From contig JAKGSH010000006.1 in the NCBI GenBank assembly GCA_021568835.1, forward strand, positions 1 through 64,000: DNA of 64,000 nt. The letters are read 5' to 3'. The notes under the pieces are model-generated. The model was given only the letters and a program-made list of their open reading frames with translations. It was not told the DNA's origin and did no database searches. Of the stretch, positions 1 to 9,930 are shown piece after piece. The position numbers and the translations under genes were made by a program. Source of the stretch: Streptomyces sp. Tue 6430 (lineage in GTDB: Bacteria > Actinomycetota > Actinomycetes > Streptomycetales > Streptomycetaceae). How positions within the stretch are numbered: the first letter of the stretch is position 1; every line of letters starts with the position of its first letter.

Positions 1-43
1 TGCGTGATGTGGGGCTTGGGGGGGCGGCCGGGGAGCCGCCGGG

Positions 44-990
44 TCACTCCTTGACGCTGCCCGCGGCGAGACCCGACTGCCAGTACTTCTGGAGCAGCAG
101 GAACGCGGCGATGAGCGGCAGGATGGTGAGCAGCGAACCGGTGATCACCAGGTTGAAGATGACCTCGCCGCCGACGGTCTCGGCCTGGGAGTTCCAGGCG
201 CTCAGACCGAGCGTCAGCGGGTACCAGTCCGCGTCCTTGAGCATGATCAGCGGCAGGAAGTAGTTGTTCCAGGTGGCGACCGTGGTGAACAGCAGCACGG
301 TCACGATGCCGGGGCGAGCAGCGGCAGGGCGACGGTGAAGAAGGTGCGCGCCTCGCCGGCCCCGTCGATGCGGGCGGCCTCGAGGAGTTCGACGGGGATG
401 GCCTCGGTGGCGAACACCCACATCAGGTACAGGCCGAACGGCGAGACCAGCGAGGGGATGATCACCGCCCACGGGGTGTCGGTCAGGCCCATCTTGCTGA
501 ACATCAGGAAGGTGGGCACCGCGAGGGCCGTGCCGGGGACCGCCACCGCGCCGATGACCGTGGCGAAGATGCCGCGCTTGCCGGGGAAGTCGAACTTCGC
601 CAGCGCGTACCCGCCGAGGACCGCGAGGAGGGTGGCCCCGCCGGCGCCCAGCACCACGTACATCAGGGTGTTCAGCAGCCAGCGCGTGAACACGCCGTCG
701 TGGTAGGTGAACGTGTCGCGGATGTTGTCCCACAGCGCGAAGTCGTCGGCGAACCACATCCCGGACGAGTCGGCCAGGCCCGCCTGCGTCTTGGTGGCGT
801 TGATGGCCAGCCAGATCAGCGGCACGACGGTGTAGACGACGATCAGCGAGGTCAGCACCGTCAGCAGCACGCTGCGCTTGGGCTTGTCGGGGGAGTGCCT
901 GCGCGTCCTGCGCAGCCGTGGCGCGCTCCGGCCGGGGCCGGAGGTCTTGACGGGTGCGGCGGAGGAGGCGGTGGTGAGAGGGCTGCTCAT
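44..990 (-). CDS. Carbohydrate ABC transporter permease, MalG type (frame broken once)
   Basis: Inner-membrane subunit of a sugar importer. About 315 residues after repair. The N-terminal cytoplasmic tail is Arg-rich and is followed by about six hydrophobic segments. The EAA loop that docks on the ATPase is visible (EAARIDGAGEARTFF). The frame breaks at the G run 311-314; one added base joins the EAA half to the C-terminal half (VTVLLFTTVATWNNYF to LAAGSVKE). The ATG at 990 lies four bases after the stop of the partner permease, and its ribosome site (AAGGGAG) sits inside the partner's last codons, so the two are co-transcribed. The binding protein and any glycosidase are not in the window. 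The sugar is unknown. Confidence 0.9.
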
Positions 991-994
991 CGGG

Positions 995-1936
995 TCACGC
1001 TCCCTTGCGCATGCCGCGCAGCTGCACGACGTAGGCGATCACCATCGTGATCAGGCCCATGATGATGGCCACCGTCGCGGAGTAGTTGTGCTGCTGGCCG
1101 TTGAAGGACAGCGAGTACGTGTAGAAGTTCGGCGTGTAGTCGGTGGTGATGGCGTTGCGGGCCAGCGGCCGCAGGATGTTCGGCTCGTTGAACAGCTGGA
1201 AGCTGCCGATGATGGAGAAGATCGTCGCGATGACCAGGGCGCCCCGGATCGCGGGCAGCTTGATCGCGGTGATCACGCGGATCTGTCCGGCGCCGTCGAT
1301 CTCCGCCGCCTCGTACAGCGAGTTCGGGATGACGCGCAGCGCCGAGTAGAAGATCAGCATGTTGTAGCCGACGAACTCCCAGGTGACGATGTTGCCGATG
1401 GACGCCAGCACCAGGTCGGGGGAGAGCGGGTCGGGCAGCGAGACGTCGAACGCCCCGTTGATGTCACCGACCAGGCCGTACTTCGTGCCGTACATGAAGC
1501 CCCACATGAGGGTGGCGACCACGGCGGGCACCGCGTACGGCAGGAAGATCGTGATGCGGAAGAAGCTCTTGCCGTAGAGCCGGCCGCTGTCCAGGGCCAG
1601 GGCCACCAGCAGGGCGATGCCCAGCATGATCGGCACCTGGATGACCAGGAACAGCGACACCCGCACGAGCGAGTCCCAGAACTGGTCGTCCTGCAGCGCC
1701 TGCGTGTAGTTGTCGAAGCCGACGAACTGGTTGCCGCCGATGAGCTGGTCCCGGAAGAGGCTGAGGTAGATCGAATACACGATCGGCGCCAGGAAGACCA
1801 GGGCGAACACGGCCACGAAGGGACCGATGAAACCCCAGCCCGTCCACGAGCGGCGGTCCCGTTTCGCCGGAGGGGCGCCGGCCGCGGCTCGGCGGCCACC
1901 GGCGGTTGCAGCGTCGTCATGTCGTTCCTCGCTCAT
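995..1936 (-). CDS. Carbohydrate ABC transporter permease, MalF type
   Basis: Partner permease of the same sugar importer, about 313 residues, with six predicted membrane spans and the EAA loop EAAEIDGAGQIRVITA. The start is uncertain. ATG 1936 (MSEERHDD) keeps one open frame. However, ATG 1920 (MTTLQPPVAAEPRPAP) has the better ribosome site, GAGGAA, and would join the conserved PPAKRDRRSW segment if one G were added to the run 1872-1875, the same kind of error seen elsewhere here. It is divergent from the LacI gene and sits directly behind two LacI-type operators, so it is very likely repressed by that protein and induced by the transported sugar. Confidence 0.88.
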   Translation of the reverse strand: MSEERHDDAATAGGRRAAAGAPPAKRDRRSWTGWGFIGPFVAVFALVFLAPIVYSIYLSLFRDQLIGGNQFVGFDNYTQALQDDQFWDSLVRVSLFLVIQVPIMLGIALLVALALDSGRLYGKSFFRITIFLPYAVPAVVATLMWGFMYGTKYGLVGDINGAFDVSLPDPLSPDLVLASIGNIVTWEFVGYNMLIFYSALRVIPNSLYEAAEIDGAGQIRVITAIKLPAIRGALVIATIFSIIGSFQLFNEPNILRPLARNAITTDYTPNFYTYSLSFNGQQHNYSATVAIIMGLITMVIAYVVQLRGMRKGA

Positions 1937-1987
1937 CCAGTCCTGGAACAGGCGGTGTCGTACGGACGTACCGTGCGCACCGCCACG

Positions 1988-2003
1988 ATGTTTACGCAAA
2001 CAT
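1988..2003. promoter_or_regulatory. LacI-type operator, copy 1
   Basis: ATGTTTACGCAAACAT is a 16-bp inverted repeat with one mismatch. It has the central CG and half-site typical of LacI/GalR operators and lies 52 bases upstream of the permease ATG at 1936. Confidence 0.75.
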
Positions 2004-2032
2004 CAAGCCATCCGGAAAACCGGTGGGCTGTT

Positions 2033-2048
2033 ATGTTTACGTAAACAT
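2033..2048. promoter_or_regulatory. LacI-type operator, copy 2
   Basis: ATGTTTACGTAAACAT is a perfect 16-bp palindrome, centred 45 bp from copy 1. The pair lies between the divergent permease and lacI-type genes, so one repressor could control both directions and autoregulate. Confidence 0.8.
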
Positions 2049-2142
2049 CTGATGGCGGCATGTCTACACTGCCCCGATAACCATGGTCAAGGGTCCTCTG
2101 CGGAGACCCCGGAAGCTGCGGCGAGAGAAAGAGGGGCAACGC

Positions 2143-3294
2143 GTGGAGATGGCTGAAAGAGCCCCGGCGGACGAAGCCGGGACGGCCATGGGCGCGGTCG
2201 GGGGCGTTCAGGAGCCGGGTGCCGTGGTGCGGCGTGCTCGTGGCCGCGGCCGGACCACCGCCTCGATGGCGGACGTGGCACGCCTCGCGGGTGTGTCCTC
2301 GCAGACGGTCTCCCGGGTGTCCAACGGTTACGCCGGTGTGAACGAGGAGACCCGGCAGCAGGTCCTCGCCGCGATGAGGGAGCTGGGCTACAGGCCGAAC
2401 AGCGCGGCCCGCGCCCTCAAACGCGGCGAGTTCCGCACCATAGGCGTGATCACCTTCACGCTGTCCACGACCGGCAACATGCGCACCCTGGACGCCATCG
2501 CCACCTCCGCCGCCGCCGAGGGCTACGCGGTGACGCTGCTGCCGGTCGCCGTGCCCACCCAGGACGAGGTGCGCGGCGCGTTCTCCCGCCTGGAGGAGCT
2601 CGCCGTCGACGCGGTCATCGTCATCATGGAGGTCCACCTGCTGGACGCGGCCGTCGTCACGCTGCCGCCGCACGTCCAGGTCGTGGTCGTCGACTCCGAC
2701 GCCGGCAGCCACTACACCGTCGTCGACACCGACCAGTGGGGCGGCACCCGTACCGCCGTCCAACACCTCCTGGACCTCGGCCATCTGACGGTGTGGCACC
2801 TGGCGGGGCCCGCGGACTCCTTCGCCGCCCAGCGCCGGGCCGACGCCTGGCGCGGAGCCCTCACCGCCGCGTCCCGCCCCGTCCCGCCCCTCGTCCGCGG
2901 CGACTGGTCGGCGGAGTCCGGATACCACGCGGGCCTCGAACTCGCCGCCCGCGAGGAGTGCACCGCCGTCTTCGCCGCCAACGACCAGATGGCCCTCGGT
3001 CTGCTGCGTGCCCTGCACGAGCGCGGCCGGCGCGTCCCCGAGGACGTCAGCGTGATCGGCTTCGACGACATCCCCGAGGCCGCCTCCTTCCTGCCCCCGC
3101 TGACCACCCTCCACCAGGACTTCGCCGAGGTCGGCCGGCTCTGCGTCCAGGCCGTCCTGCGCAAGATGCGCCGCGACGGTCCCCAGCGCGGCACGACCCT
3201 CGTGCCGACCCGGCTGGTCCTGCGCGAGAGCACGGCACCGCCGCCGGGCGCCGGCCCGGCAGCGCTGCCGGGCCGGCGCCCTGGGGAGGGCTGA
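2143..3294 (+). CDS. LacI family transcriptional repressor
   Basis: DNA-binding repressor, about 383 residues. A 40-residue tail precedes the helix-turn-helix (MADVARLAGVSSQTVSRVSN), then the hinge helix (PNSAARALKRG) and the periplasmic-binding-protein-like sensor domain (FDDIPEAASFLPPLTT near the C-terminus). GTG 2143 is chosen because GAGGGG at 2131-2136 is correctly spaced; ATG 2149 is two codons later. It is divergent from the sugar permeases and faces two matching operators, so it is inferred to sense the imported sugar and control that operon. Its last codons contain a perfect palindrome that probably also terminates transcription. Confidence 0.93.
   Translation: MEMAERAPADEAGTAMGAVGGVQEPGAVVRRARGRGRTTASMADVARLAGVSSQTVSRVSNGYAGVNEETRQQVLAAMRELGYRPNSAARALKRGEFRTIGVITFTLSTTGNMRTLDAIATSAAAEGYAVTLLPVAVPTQDEVRGAFSRLEELAVDAVIVIMEVHLLDAAVVTLPPHVQVVVVDSDAGSHYTVVDTDQWGGTRTAVQHLLDLGHLTVWHLAGPADSFAAQRRADAWRGALTAASRPVPPLVRGDWSAESGYHAGLELAAREECTAVFAANDQMALGLLRALHERGRRVPEDVSVIGFDDIPEAASFLPPLTTLHQDFAEVGRLCVQAVLRKMRRDGPQRGTTLVPTRLVLRESTAPPPGAGPAALPGRRPGEG
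3246..3281 (+). terminator. Perfect 36-bp palindrome in the 3' end of the LacI gene
   Basis: The left arm GGGCGCCGGCCCGGCAGC is followed at once by its exact reverse complement. It lies inside the last codons (stop at 3292-3294), so the terminator stem would overlap coding sequence. There is no U-tract, which is usual in Streptomyces. Confidence 0.55.
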
Positions 3295-3365
3295 GACCGA
3301 CCGCCCGGAGCGTGCCGCCCGCTGCCGGGCGGGCCCGTCCGCGGCTCTGCCGCCTGTCTGCCCGG

Positions 3366-3434
3366 CTGCTCCCTGTCCGGCTGCCCTGCTGCTCCCTGTC
3401 CGGCTGCCCTGCTGCTCCCGGTCCGGCTGTCCTG
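3366..3434. repeat. Three tandem copies of a 23-bp minisatellite
   Basis: The unit CTGCTCCCTGTCCGGCTG plus CCCTG occurs at 3366-3388 and 3389-3411 identically, and at 3412-3434 with two changes. A decayed fourth copy follows. The whole 3295-3525 interval is C-rich and I see no gene in it. Confidence 0.85.
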
Positions 3435-3525
3435 CGACTGCCTGCCCGGCAGTCTCGCTGCCCCCTGCTCGGCAGCCCCGCTGCCGCCTGTCCCGCAGGT
3501 CCCGCCCGTCGGGCCCGGCCGCCCC

Positions 3526-4194
3526 CTACACCAGGTCCAGCTCCAGGTCCCGTTCGCCCACCGCCCGGGCCGCTGTGCGCCAGGCGACCGTGACGGCGCT
3601 GCGGGCGGCCGCCGTGCCGGTGCGGGACTCCGCGGGGAGCCGCATCGGGGCGCCGACGTGGACGTGGCAGTGGGGGCGGCGAAGCGGTGCCGTGAGGGCG
3701 CCCGCCATCTGCTTGGCCGTCGAACCCGAGGAGATCCGCCGGGCGCCGACGTGGCCCACCGGCACCACCAGGGCGCCGGAGACCTGCGCGAGGCGGGCGA
3801 GTCCGGTGCGGAAGGCCTCCGGCGGCCCGGGCGCCGCGTCCCTGCGGTCCGGGAGCCCGCCCTCGCCGTAGAGCAGGACGTGCCGGCCGCCGGCGAGCGC
3901 CTCGGCGGCCGCGTCGAGGGTGTGCGCGGCGCGTGCGGAGCGGCGGTGGACGGGGATGTGCCCCTCGCGGGCCAGCGCCCGGCCGAGCACCGGCACCCGC
4001 CAGAGTCCCGCGGTCGCCATCACCACGGGCTCCACACCGAGCCCGCGCAGCGCGGCCAGCACGACCGCGGGATCGGCCAGGGAGTCGTGGTTGGCGGCGA
4101 AGATGGTCCCCGCGGACAGGCGCATCCGCAGTTCACTGGTCACGGTGAGGCGTCCGAACAAGGGCACCAGGACGGAGGCGGCACGGGTCAGCAC
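3526..4194 (-). CDS. 1-acyl-sn-glycerol-3-phosphate acyltransferase family protein (PlsC-like)
   Basis: Transfers an acyl chain to a lysophospholipid-type acceptor, probably at the membrane. 222 residues. The catalytic HX4D motif is present (NHDSLADP, near residue 35), as is the phosphate-binding motif region (GEGGLPDR, near 110). There is no clear signal peptide. It is shorter than classical PlsC, as is common for actinobacterial paralogues that act in glycolipid or secondary lipid synthesis. The gene stands alone, transcribed away from a small membrane-protein gene. The acceptor cannot be told from sequence. Confidence 0.82.
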   Translation of the reverse strand: MLTRAASVLVPLFGRLTVTSELRMRLSAGTIFAANHDSLADPAVVLAALRGLGVEPVVMATAGLWRVPVLGRALAREGHIPVHRRSARAAHTLDAAAEALAGGRHVLLYGEGGLPDRRDAAPGPPEAFRTGLARLAQVSGALVVPVGHVGARRISSGSTAKQMAGALTAPLRRPHCHVHVGAPMRLPAESRTGTAAARSAVTVAWRTAARAVGERDLELDLV

Positions 4195-4259
4195 GGCGGG
4201 CCCTTTCCGGTCGGGGGCGGGTGAGTGAGCCCAGTCTCGTGGCGGCGCGGCGACCGCGC

Positions 4260-4277
4260 CTGAGTACGGCTACTCAG
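4260..4277. promoter_or_regulatory. Perfect inverted repeat between divergent genes
   Basis: CTGAGTA, four bases, then TACTCAG: a perfect 7-4-7 inverted repeat in the divergent promoter region of the PlsC-like gene and the small membrane-protein gene. Probably an operator for an unidentified regulator. Confidence 0.45.
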
Positions 4278-4393
4278 ACACCCGTACGACTTCCGCGAGT
4301 TGGGCCGTGTCCACGGCCCGGTCCGGGGCATCCGCACAACGACGGACCCGACCGGGCCGCCACCGGCTCCCACCACCCGAAGGGACGGACCTC

Positions 4394-4570
4394 GTGCTCG
4401 CCATCATCGCGGCCGTGGCTTTCTTCATCGCCTTTCTGATCAACGCGGCGGAGATCTCCACCAACGACACCTTCACCTCCACCAACATCATGCTGCTCGG
4501 CCTGACCCTGCTCGCCCTCCACGTCGGCGGCATCGGCGCCGGCTGGTCGGCGCGCGGCCGCAGACACTGA
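4394..4570 (+). CDS. Small two-span membrane protein
   Basis: 58 residues, starting at GTG 4394 behind AAGGGACGG. Two hydrophobic helices (LAIIAAVAFFIAFLI and IMLLGLTLLALHVGGIG) are joined by a polar loop rich in Thr and Asn (NAAEISTNDTFTSTN). The C-terminus is basic. I do not know the function; similar short proteins are common in Streptomyces. It is a stand-alone gene followed by a strong hairpin. Confidence 0.7.
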   Translation: MLAIIAAVAFFIAFLINAAEISTNDTFTSTNIMLLGLTLLALHVGGIGAGWSARGRRH

Positions 4571-4584
4571 CGGCATCCGTGGCC

Positions 4585-4616
4585 GGGCCCGCCCCCGTGA
4601 CCCGGGGGGCGGGCCC
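4585..4616 (+). terminator. Hairpin after the small membrane-protein gene
   Basis: GGGCCCGCCCCC (4585-4596) pairs perfectly with GGGGGCGGGCCC (4605-4616) across an 8-base loop, 15 bases after the stop. Confidence 0.65.
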
Positions 4617-4844
4617 GCCGACGTGTGCGGCAGGGGAGGGGGGAAGAGGAGGTCCGGCGGCCGTGCCGCGCCGCGGAGCCCGCAGGGCGGACCGGCCGCG
4701 ACGCGGAGGGGCGGCCCCGTGCCTCTCAGCGCCGCCCCCGCCTCCGTTCCCGGAACGCTCCGCCGACAGGGGCAGGTGCGGCGGCGTTCCGATGGCCGGG
4801 CGGAACTCGGGGTAGGCGGGGAGGAAACCCAGGAAAGGATCGCC

Positions 4845-5162
4845 ATGACGACCTACGTGATCAGTGTCCCCGGCACCTTCACCACCGGCATCGACGCGGA
4901 CACCCGGGCCCGGATCGGCCGTTCCCTCAGGCCCACCGACCCGCACCGCACGCAGATGGGGAACAGCGAGGACCTCGACGCCCTCTCCCTGAACGACGAC
5001 GACACGTTCACCATCCGGCTGACCGTGGAGGCGGACAGCGCGCCGCACGCCGAGGAGAGCGCGCGGCGGCTCGCGCAGTCGGCGCTGCGCGAGTCCGGCC
5101 TGGACGAGAGCGACGCCCCGCTGGGCCCGGCGGCGGTCACGGGCATCGACTCCGACATCTGA
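4845..5162 (+). CDS. Hypothetical protein, about 105 residues
   Basis: Begins MTTYVISVPGTF, with ATG 4845 behind AGGAAAGG. It is acidic and soluble, with no signal peptide or membrane span. The predicted pattern is beta-strand, polar loop, strand (DDTFTIRLTVEAD), then an Ala-rich helix (ESARRLAQSALRESG), compatible with a small alpha/beta fold. I recognise no family. It lies 158 bases before a PRC-barrel gene on the same strand and the two could share a transcript. Function unknown. Confidence 0.72.
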   Translation: MTTYVISVPGTFTTGIDADTRARIGRSLRPTDPHRTQMGNSEDLDALSLNDDDTFTIRLTVEADSAPHAEESARRLAQSALRESGLDESDAPLGPAAVTGIDSDI

Positions 5163-5320
5163 TCCGGCCTCCGGGCCGTGCCCCGCGCGAACGGCGGCCG
5201 GGAGGAACCCTCTTGGAGGGCCTGCCGCGCGCGGGGACGCCGGAACCGGTTTCCCGGACGTCTGCCGCGAGCCGTACCGGGCACACGCAGGAACCAGGAC
5301 ACGACGACAGGGAGGACACC

Positions 5321-5668
5321 GTGAGCGAGTACCGAGGGCACAGCGTCCCGACCGCCGGACACACGCCCGACGACGACCTGACCGGCTACCAGGTGGACGC
5401 CACGGACGGCCACGTGGGCAAGGTCAGCAAGTACTCGGCCGATCTCGGCGCGCAGTTCCTGGTCGTGCGCACCGGGGTCTGGTTCCTCGGCAAGGACGTG
5501 GTGCTCCCGGCGGACGCCGTCATGGGCGTCGACCACAGGGCGCGCATCGTGCAGGTCTCCCGGACCAGGGACGAGGTGCGGTCGGCGTCCGTCTTCGACG
5601 TGGACACCCACCTGGGCGACCCCCGCCACCGTGACCAGCTCGGCGGCCGGCACGGTTCGGGACACTGA
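5321..5668 (+). CDS. PRC-barrel domain protein
   Basis: 115 residues from GTG 5321 behind GGGAGGACACC. The PRC-barrel beta fold is recognisable near residues 20-75 ([20 protein letters not shown] and [20 protein letters not shown]), with a short charged tail. Cytoplasmic PRC-barrel proteins of this size are frequent in Streptomyces, often beside stress genes, and are thought to be adaptor or RNA/protein-interaction modules. No enzyme residues are expected. Its partner is unknown. Confidence 0.82.
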   Translation: MSEYRGHSVPTAGHTPDDDLTGYQVDATDGHVGKVSKYSADLGAQFLVVRTGVWFLGKDVVLPADAVMGVDHRARIVQVSRTRDEVRSASVFDVDTHLGDPRHRDQLGGRHGSGH

Positions 5669-5774
5669 CCGCCCCGCGGCCCGCCGCCGCGCGCCGGGCC
5701 CCCTCGCGGACCGGCCCCCCGACGAGGAAAGATGGGGCGGGAGTGACGGATCGACCCCTGCGGAGGAACGGACC

Positions 5775-7413
<1,639 letters not shown>

Positions 7414-7772
7414 CACACGCACCGAGCCGCGACGGCTCATGCGGCGGGACGGCGACAGCGACGGCGACGGCGACGGTGACGGTGACGGCGAAGCGGAATG
7501 AGCCGCGTCGCCTCGCCCCGCGTGGCCCCGCCCCGCACCGCGCCGCCCCGCCCCCGCCAGGCCCCACGTCGCAGCCCGAGGCAGGGCGGGGGCGGAAGCC
7601 GGGTGCCGCCGCGGCGCCCGGCACCCTCCCCGGTGCATCAGGGGGCTGCGGCTGTGTGCTCCCGGGCCGCACCCGGCTCACCGCTCCGGATGACCGACCT
7701 GTCGGTATCATCCAATAAACGTAAAAGGCGAGTTTCGCCCCGAAGGGGCTACCGTCCTCTCCGGAGGGAGCC
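7414..7772. other. Non-coding interval with hexanucleotide repeat and small hairpin
   Basis: No gene seen. 7451-7492 holds seven degenerate GGCGAC-type hexamers. An AT-richer patch near 7708-7728 (TATCATCCAATAAACGTAAA) probably carries the promoter of the phosphatase gene, followed by a small CCCC-GAA-GGGG hairpin near 7737-7750 in the leader. Confidence 0.55.
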
Positions 7773-8684
7773 ATGGCCCGCAAGCGCCCGACGGACGACG
7801 GCGACGAGCTGCTGGCCAGGCTCGGTTCGCTCACCGCCCAGGCGCGCGAACGCGCGGAGCTGCAGCGCTCCCGCGTCGAACTCGCCATCGCCCTCCAGCG
7901 CGGCATGCTCCCCAGGGACCTGCCCACCGCACGCGGCTACCGGCTCGCCGTCCGGTACGCACCCGCCTACCACGGCCTCAACGTGGGCGGTGACTGGTAC
8001 GACGCCTTCCCGATGGCCGACGGCCGTATCGGCCTGTCCATCGGCGACGTCCAGGGCCACAACATCGAGGCGACCGCCTTCATGGGCCAGGTCCGCGTCT
8101 GCCTGCGCGCCCTCGCCTCCGTCACCGGCGAGCCCGGCGAACTCCTCGCCGCCACCAACGACCTGCTGCTCTCCCTCGGCGGCGACCTCTTCGCCACCTG
8201 CACCTTCCTGCGCCTCGACCCGGCCACCGGCGTGCTGGAGAGCGCCCGGGCCGGTCACATCCCGTGCGTGTGGGCCACCGCGGACGGCAGGTCCGGCATC
8301 GCCGAGGACGAGGGCGGCCCGCCCCTCGGCGTCCTGGCGGGCATGACCTACCCGGTCACCCGCCACCGGCTCACCCGGGGCGGGGTGTTCGTCCTGCTCA
8401 CCGACGGCGTCGTGGAGGGGCCCTCGATGAGCGTCGACGAGGGCCTGGACCAGGTCGTACGGCTCGCCGGTGTCGCCGCCGTCGCCGGCCTGGACGCCCC
8501 AGCCCTCGCCACCGCCGTGATGAAGGGCGCCGAACGCGTCGGACACGAGGACGACGCCGCCGTCCTGGTCGTCGGACACGACGGCGCGGACGACAGGACT
8601 GACGACAGGGCTGCCGACAGGGCTGACGACAGGGCTGCCGACGGCTCGGGCGGCGGCGAACGGGACCGGCGCGTTCAGCCATAG
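7773..8684 (+). CDS. SpoIIE-type PP2C serine/threonine phosphatase
   Basis: 303 residues, ATG 7773 behind GGAGGGAG. A short N-terminal helix leads straight into the phosphatase domain. Metal-binding and core motifs are visible: NVGGDWYDAF, GDVQGHNIEAT, ARAGHIPCVW and LLTDGVVEGP, ending in GHEDDAAVLVV. There is no sensory PAS or GAF domain, so it may be controlled by interaction or level. Family role: dephosphorylates STAS anti-anti-sigma proteins. The C-terminal tail is encoded by a 24-bp tandem repeat (ADDRAADRADDRAADG), probably disordered. The adjacent MASE1 membrane protein on the same strand, 50 bases downstream, may be its sensor partner. Confidence 0.9.
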   Translation: MARKRPTDDGDELLARLGSLTAQARERAELQRSRVELAIALQRGMLPRDLPTARGYRLAVRYAPAYHGLNVGGDWYDAFPMADGRIGLSIGDVQGHNIEATAFMGQVRVCLRALASVTGEPGELLAATNDLLLSLGGDLFATCTFLRLDPATGVLESARAGHIPCVWATADGRSGIAEDEGGPPLGVLAGMTYPVTRHRLTRGGVFVLLTDGVVEGPSMSVDEGLDQVVRLAGVAAVAGLDAPALATAVMKGAERVGHEDDAAVLVVGHDGADDRTDDRAADRADDRAADGSGGGERDRRVQP

Positions 8685-8734
8685 GGCCGGTCCCCGCGCC
8701 CCCCGCCTCGCCGTGGGCACGGGCCCGGTGTCTG

Positions 8735-9742
8735 ATGGCTGCTGTGGTGGGTACCAGCGATCTGCGCCGGCCGGCCGTCCTCGCCGCCGAGACGGCCGCG
8801 GTCGCGGCCTGCTACTACGCGGCCGGAAAGCTGGGACTGCTGCGGCAGCTCGTCGTCGAGGGCGCGATCTTCACCCCCATCTGGCCGCCCTCCGGCGTCG
8901 CCGTGGCCAGCCTGCTGGTCCTCGGACTGCGCTGCTGGGCCGGGATCACGCTCGGGGCGCTGTTCGTCATCCTGTCGATCACCTCGCCCGACCCCGCCCT
9001 CGTCTTCAACCTGGCGGGCAACACCGCCGCCCCCGTCCTCGCCTGCCTCATGCTGCGCAGGGTGGGCTTCCGCAACGACCTCGCCCGCCTGCGCGACGGT
9101 CTCGCCCTGGTGTTCCTCGGGGCGCTGACCGCGATGCTGGTCAGCTCGACCGTGGGCGTCGGGGTCCTCGTGCTCACCGACCAACTGGCCGCGCACGCCT
9201 TCTGGCCCGTCTGGCTGGCCTGGTGGGTCGGGGACGCGATGGGCGTCCTCATCGTCACGCCCGTCCTGCTCGTCGTGCACGCCGCCCGCAGGCCGCCGCC
9301 CCTGACCCGCTGGAAGGAGGCCACGGGCCTGGCCGTCATCGCCCTCGCGGTGATCCCCCTGGCCACCCACAGCTCCGTCAGTCTGCTCTTCCTCGTCTAC
9401 CCGCTGCTGATCTGGGCCGCCCTGCGCTTCCAGCGCGCCGGCAGCATGCTGTGCGCCCTGTTCACCTCGGTCCTCGCCACCGTCGCGGCCACCGACGGGA
9501 CCGGCCCCTTCGCGAACCTCTCGCAGACGGAGGTCATGGGCAAACTCCAGGCCTTCAACGGCACCATGGCCCTGACCGCCCTGCTGCTCTCGGCCGTCAT
9601 CACCGAACAGCGCAACACCCGCCGCTCGGTGGAACGGGCCTGCCAGGAACTGGTCGAGGTCCTGGAACACCTCACGGCGGGCGACCCACCGTACGGCCGG
9701 CCCCAGAAGGCGCCGGGGGACGATCCGCGCCGCGAATCCTAG
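8735..9742 (+). CDS. MASE1 domain integral membrane protein
   Basis: 335 residues with eight or so hydrophobic segments. The MASE1 signature WPPSGVAVASLLVLGLR lies near residues 48-65, with conserved polar residues in later helices (NLAGNTAAPVLACL, WWVGDAMGVLIVTP). MASE1 is a membrane sensor usually fused to GGDEF, kinase or SpoIIE domains. Here no output domain follows, only a 60-residue cytosolic tail starting with a short helix (RSVERACQELVEVLEHL). The ribosome site of ATG 8735 is weak. Its place after a sensor-less SpoIIE phosphatase suggests a split sensor/output pair; this is inference. Confidence 0.85.
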   Translation: MAAVVGTSDLRRPAVLAAETAAVAACYYAAGKLGLLRQLVVEGAIFTPIWPPSGVAVASLLVLGLRCWAGITLGALFVILSITSPDPALVFNLAGNTAAPVLACLMLRRVGFRNDLARLRDGLALVFLGALTAMLVSSTVGVGVLVLTDQLAAHAFWPVWLAWWVGDAMGVLIVTPVLLVVHAARRPPPLTRWKEATGLAVIALAVIPLATHSSVSLLFLVYPLLIWAALRFQRAGSMLCALFTSVLATVAATDGTGPFANLSQTEVMGKLQAFNGTMALTALLLSAVITEQRNTRRSVERACQELVEVLEHLTAGDPPYGRPQKAPGDDPRRES

Positions 9743-9750
9743 AGCCGGAG

Positions 9751-9826
9751 CGGCACCCGGCGTACGGGGCGGCACCCGGCGTACGGGGCGGCACCCGGCG
9801 TACGGGACGGCCCACGGCGTGCGGGA
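9751..9826. repeat. Four tandem copies of a 19-bp GC repeat
   Basis: The unit CGGCACCCGGCGTACGGGG starts at 9751, 9770, 9789 and 9808, the last two with substitutions. A partial fifth copy follows. It sits just after the MASE1 stop. Confidence 0.85.
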
Positions 9827-9930
9827 CGGCCCACGGACGACCGGCGTGAGAAAACGGACACCACCGCACCGGAAGGGACGTCTCCCGGGCCCCGGACCGG
9901 CCCCTGCCGGGGCATGGCATGATCGTGCGC

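Noticed and set aside
8728..8755. GTCT-N15-GGGTAC at the MASE1 start
   Set aside because: It fits the SigB consensus but would place transcription start inside the gene; taken as a chance match.
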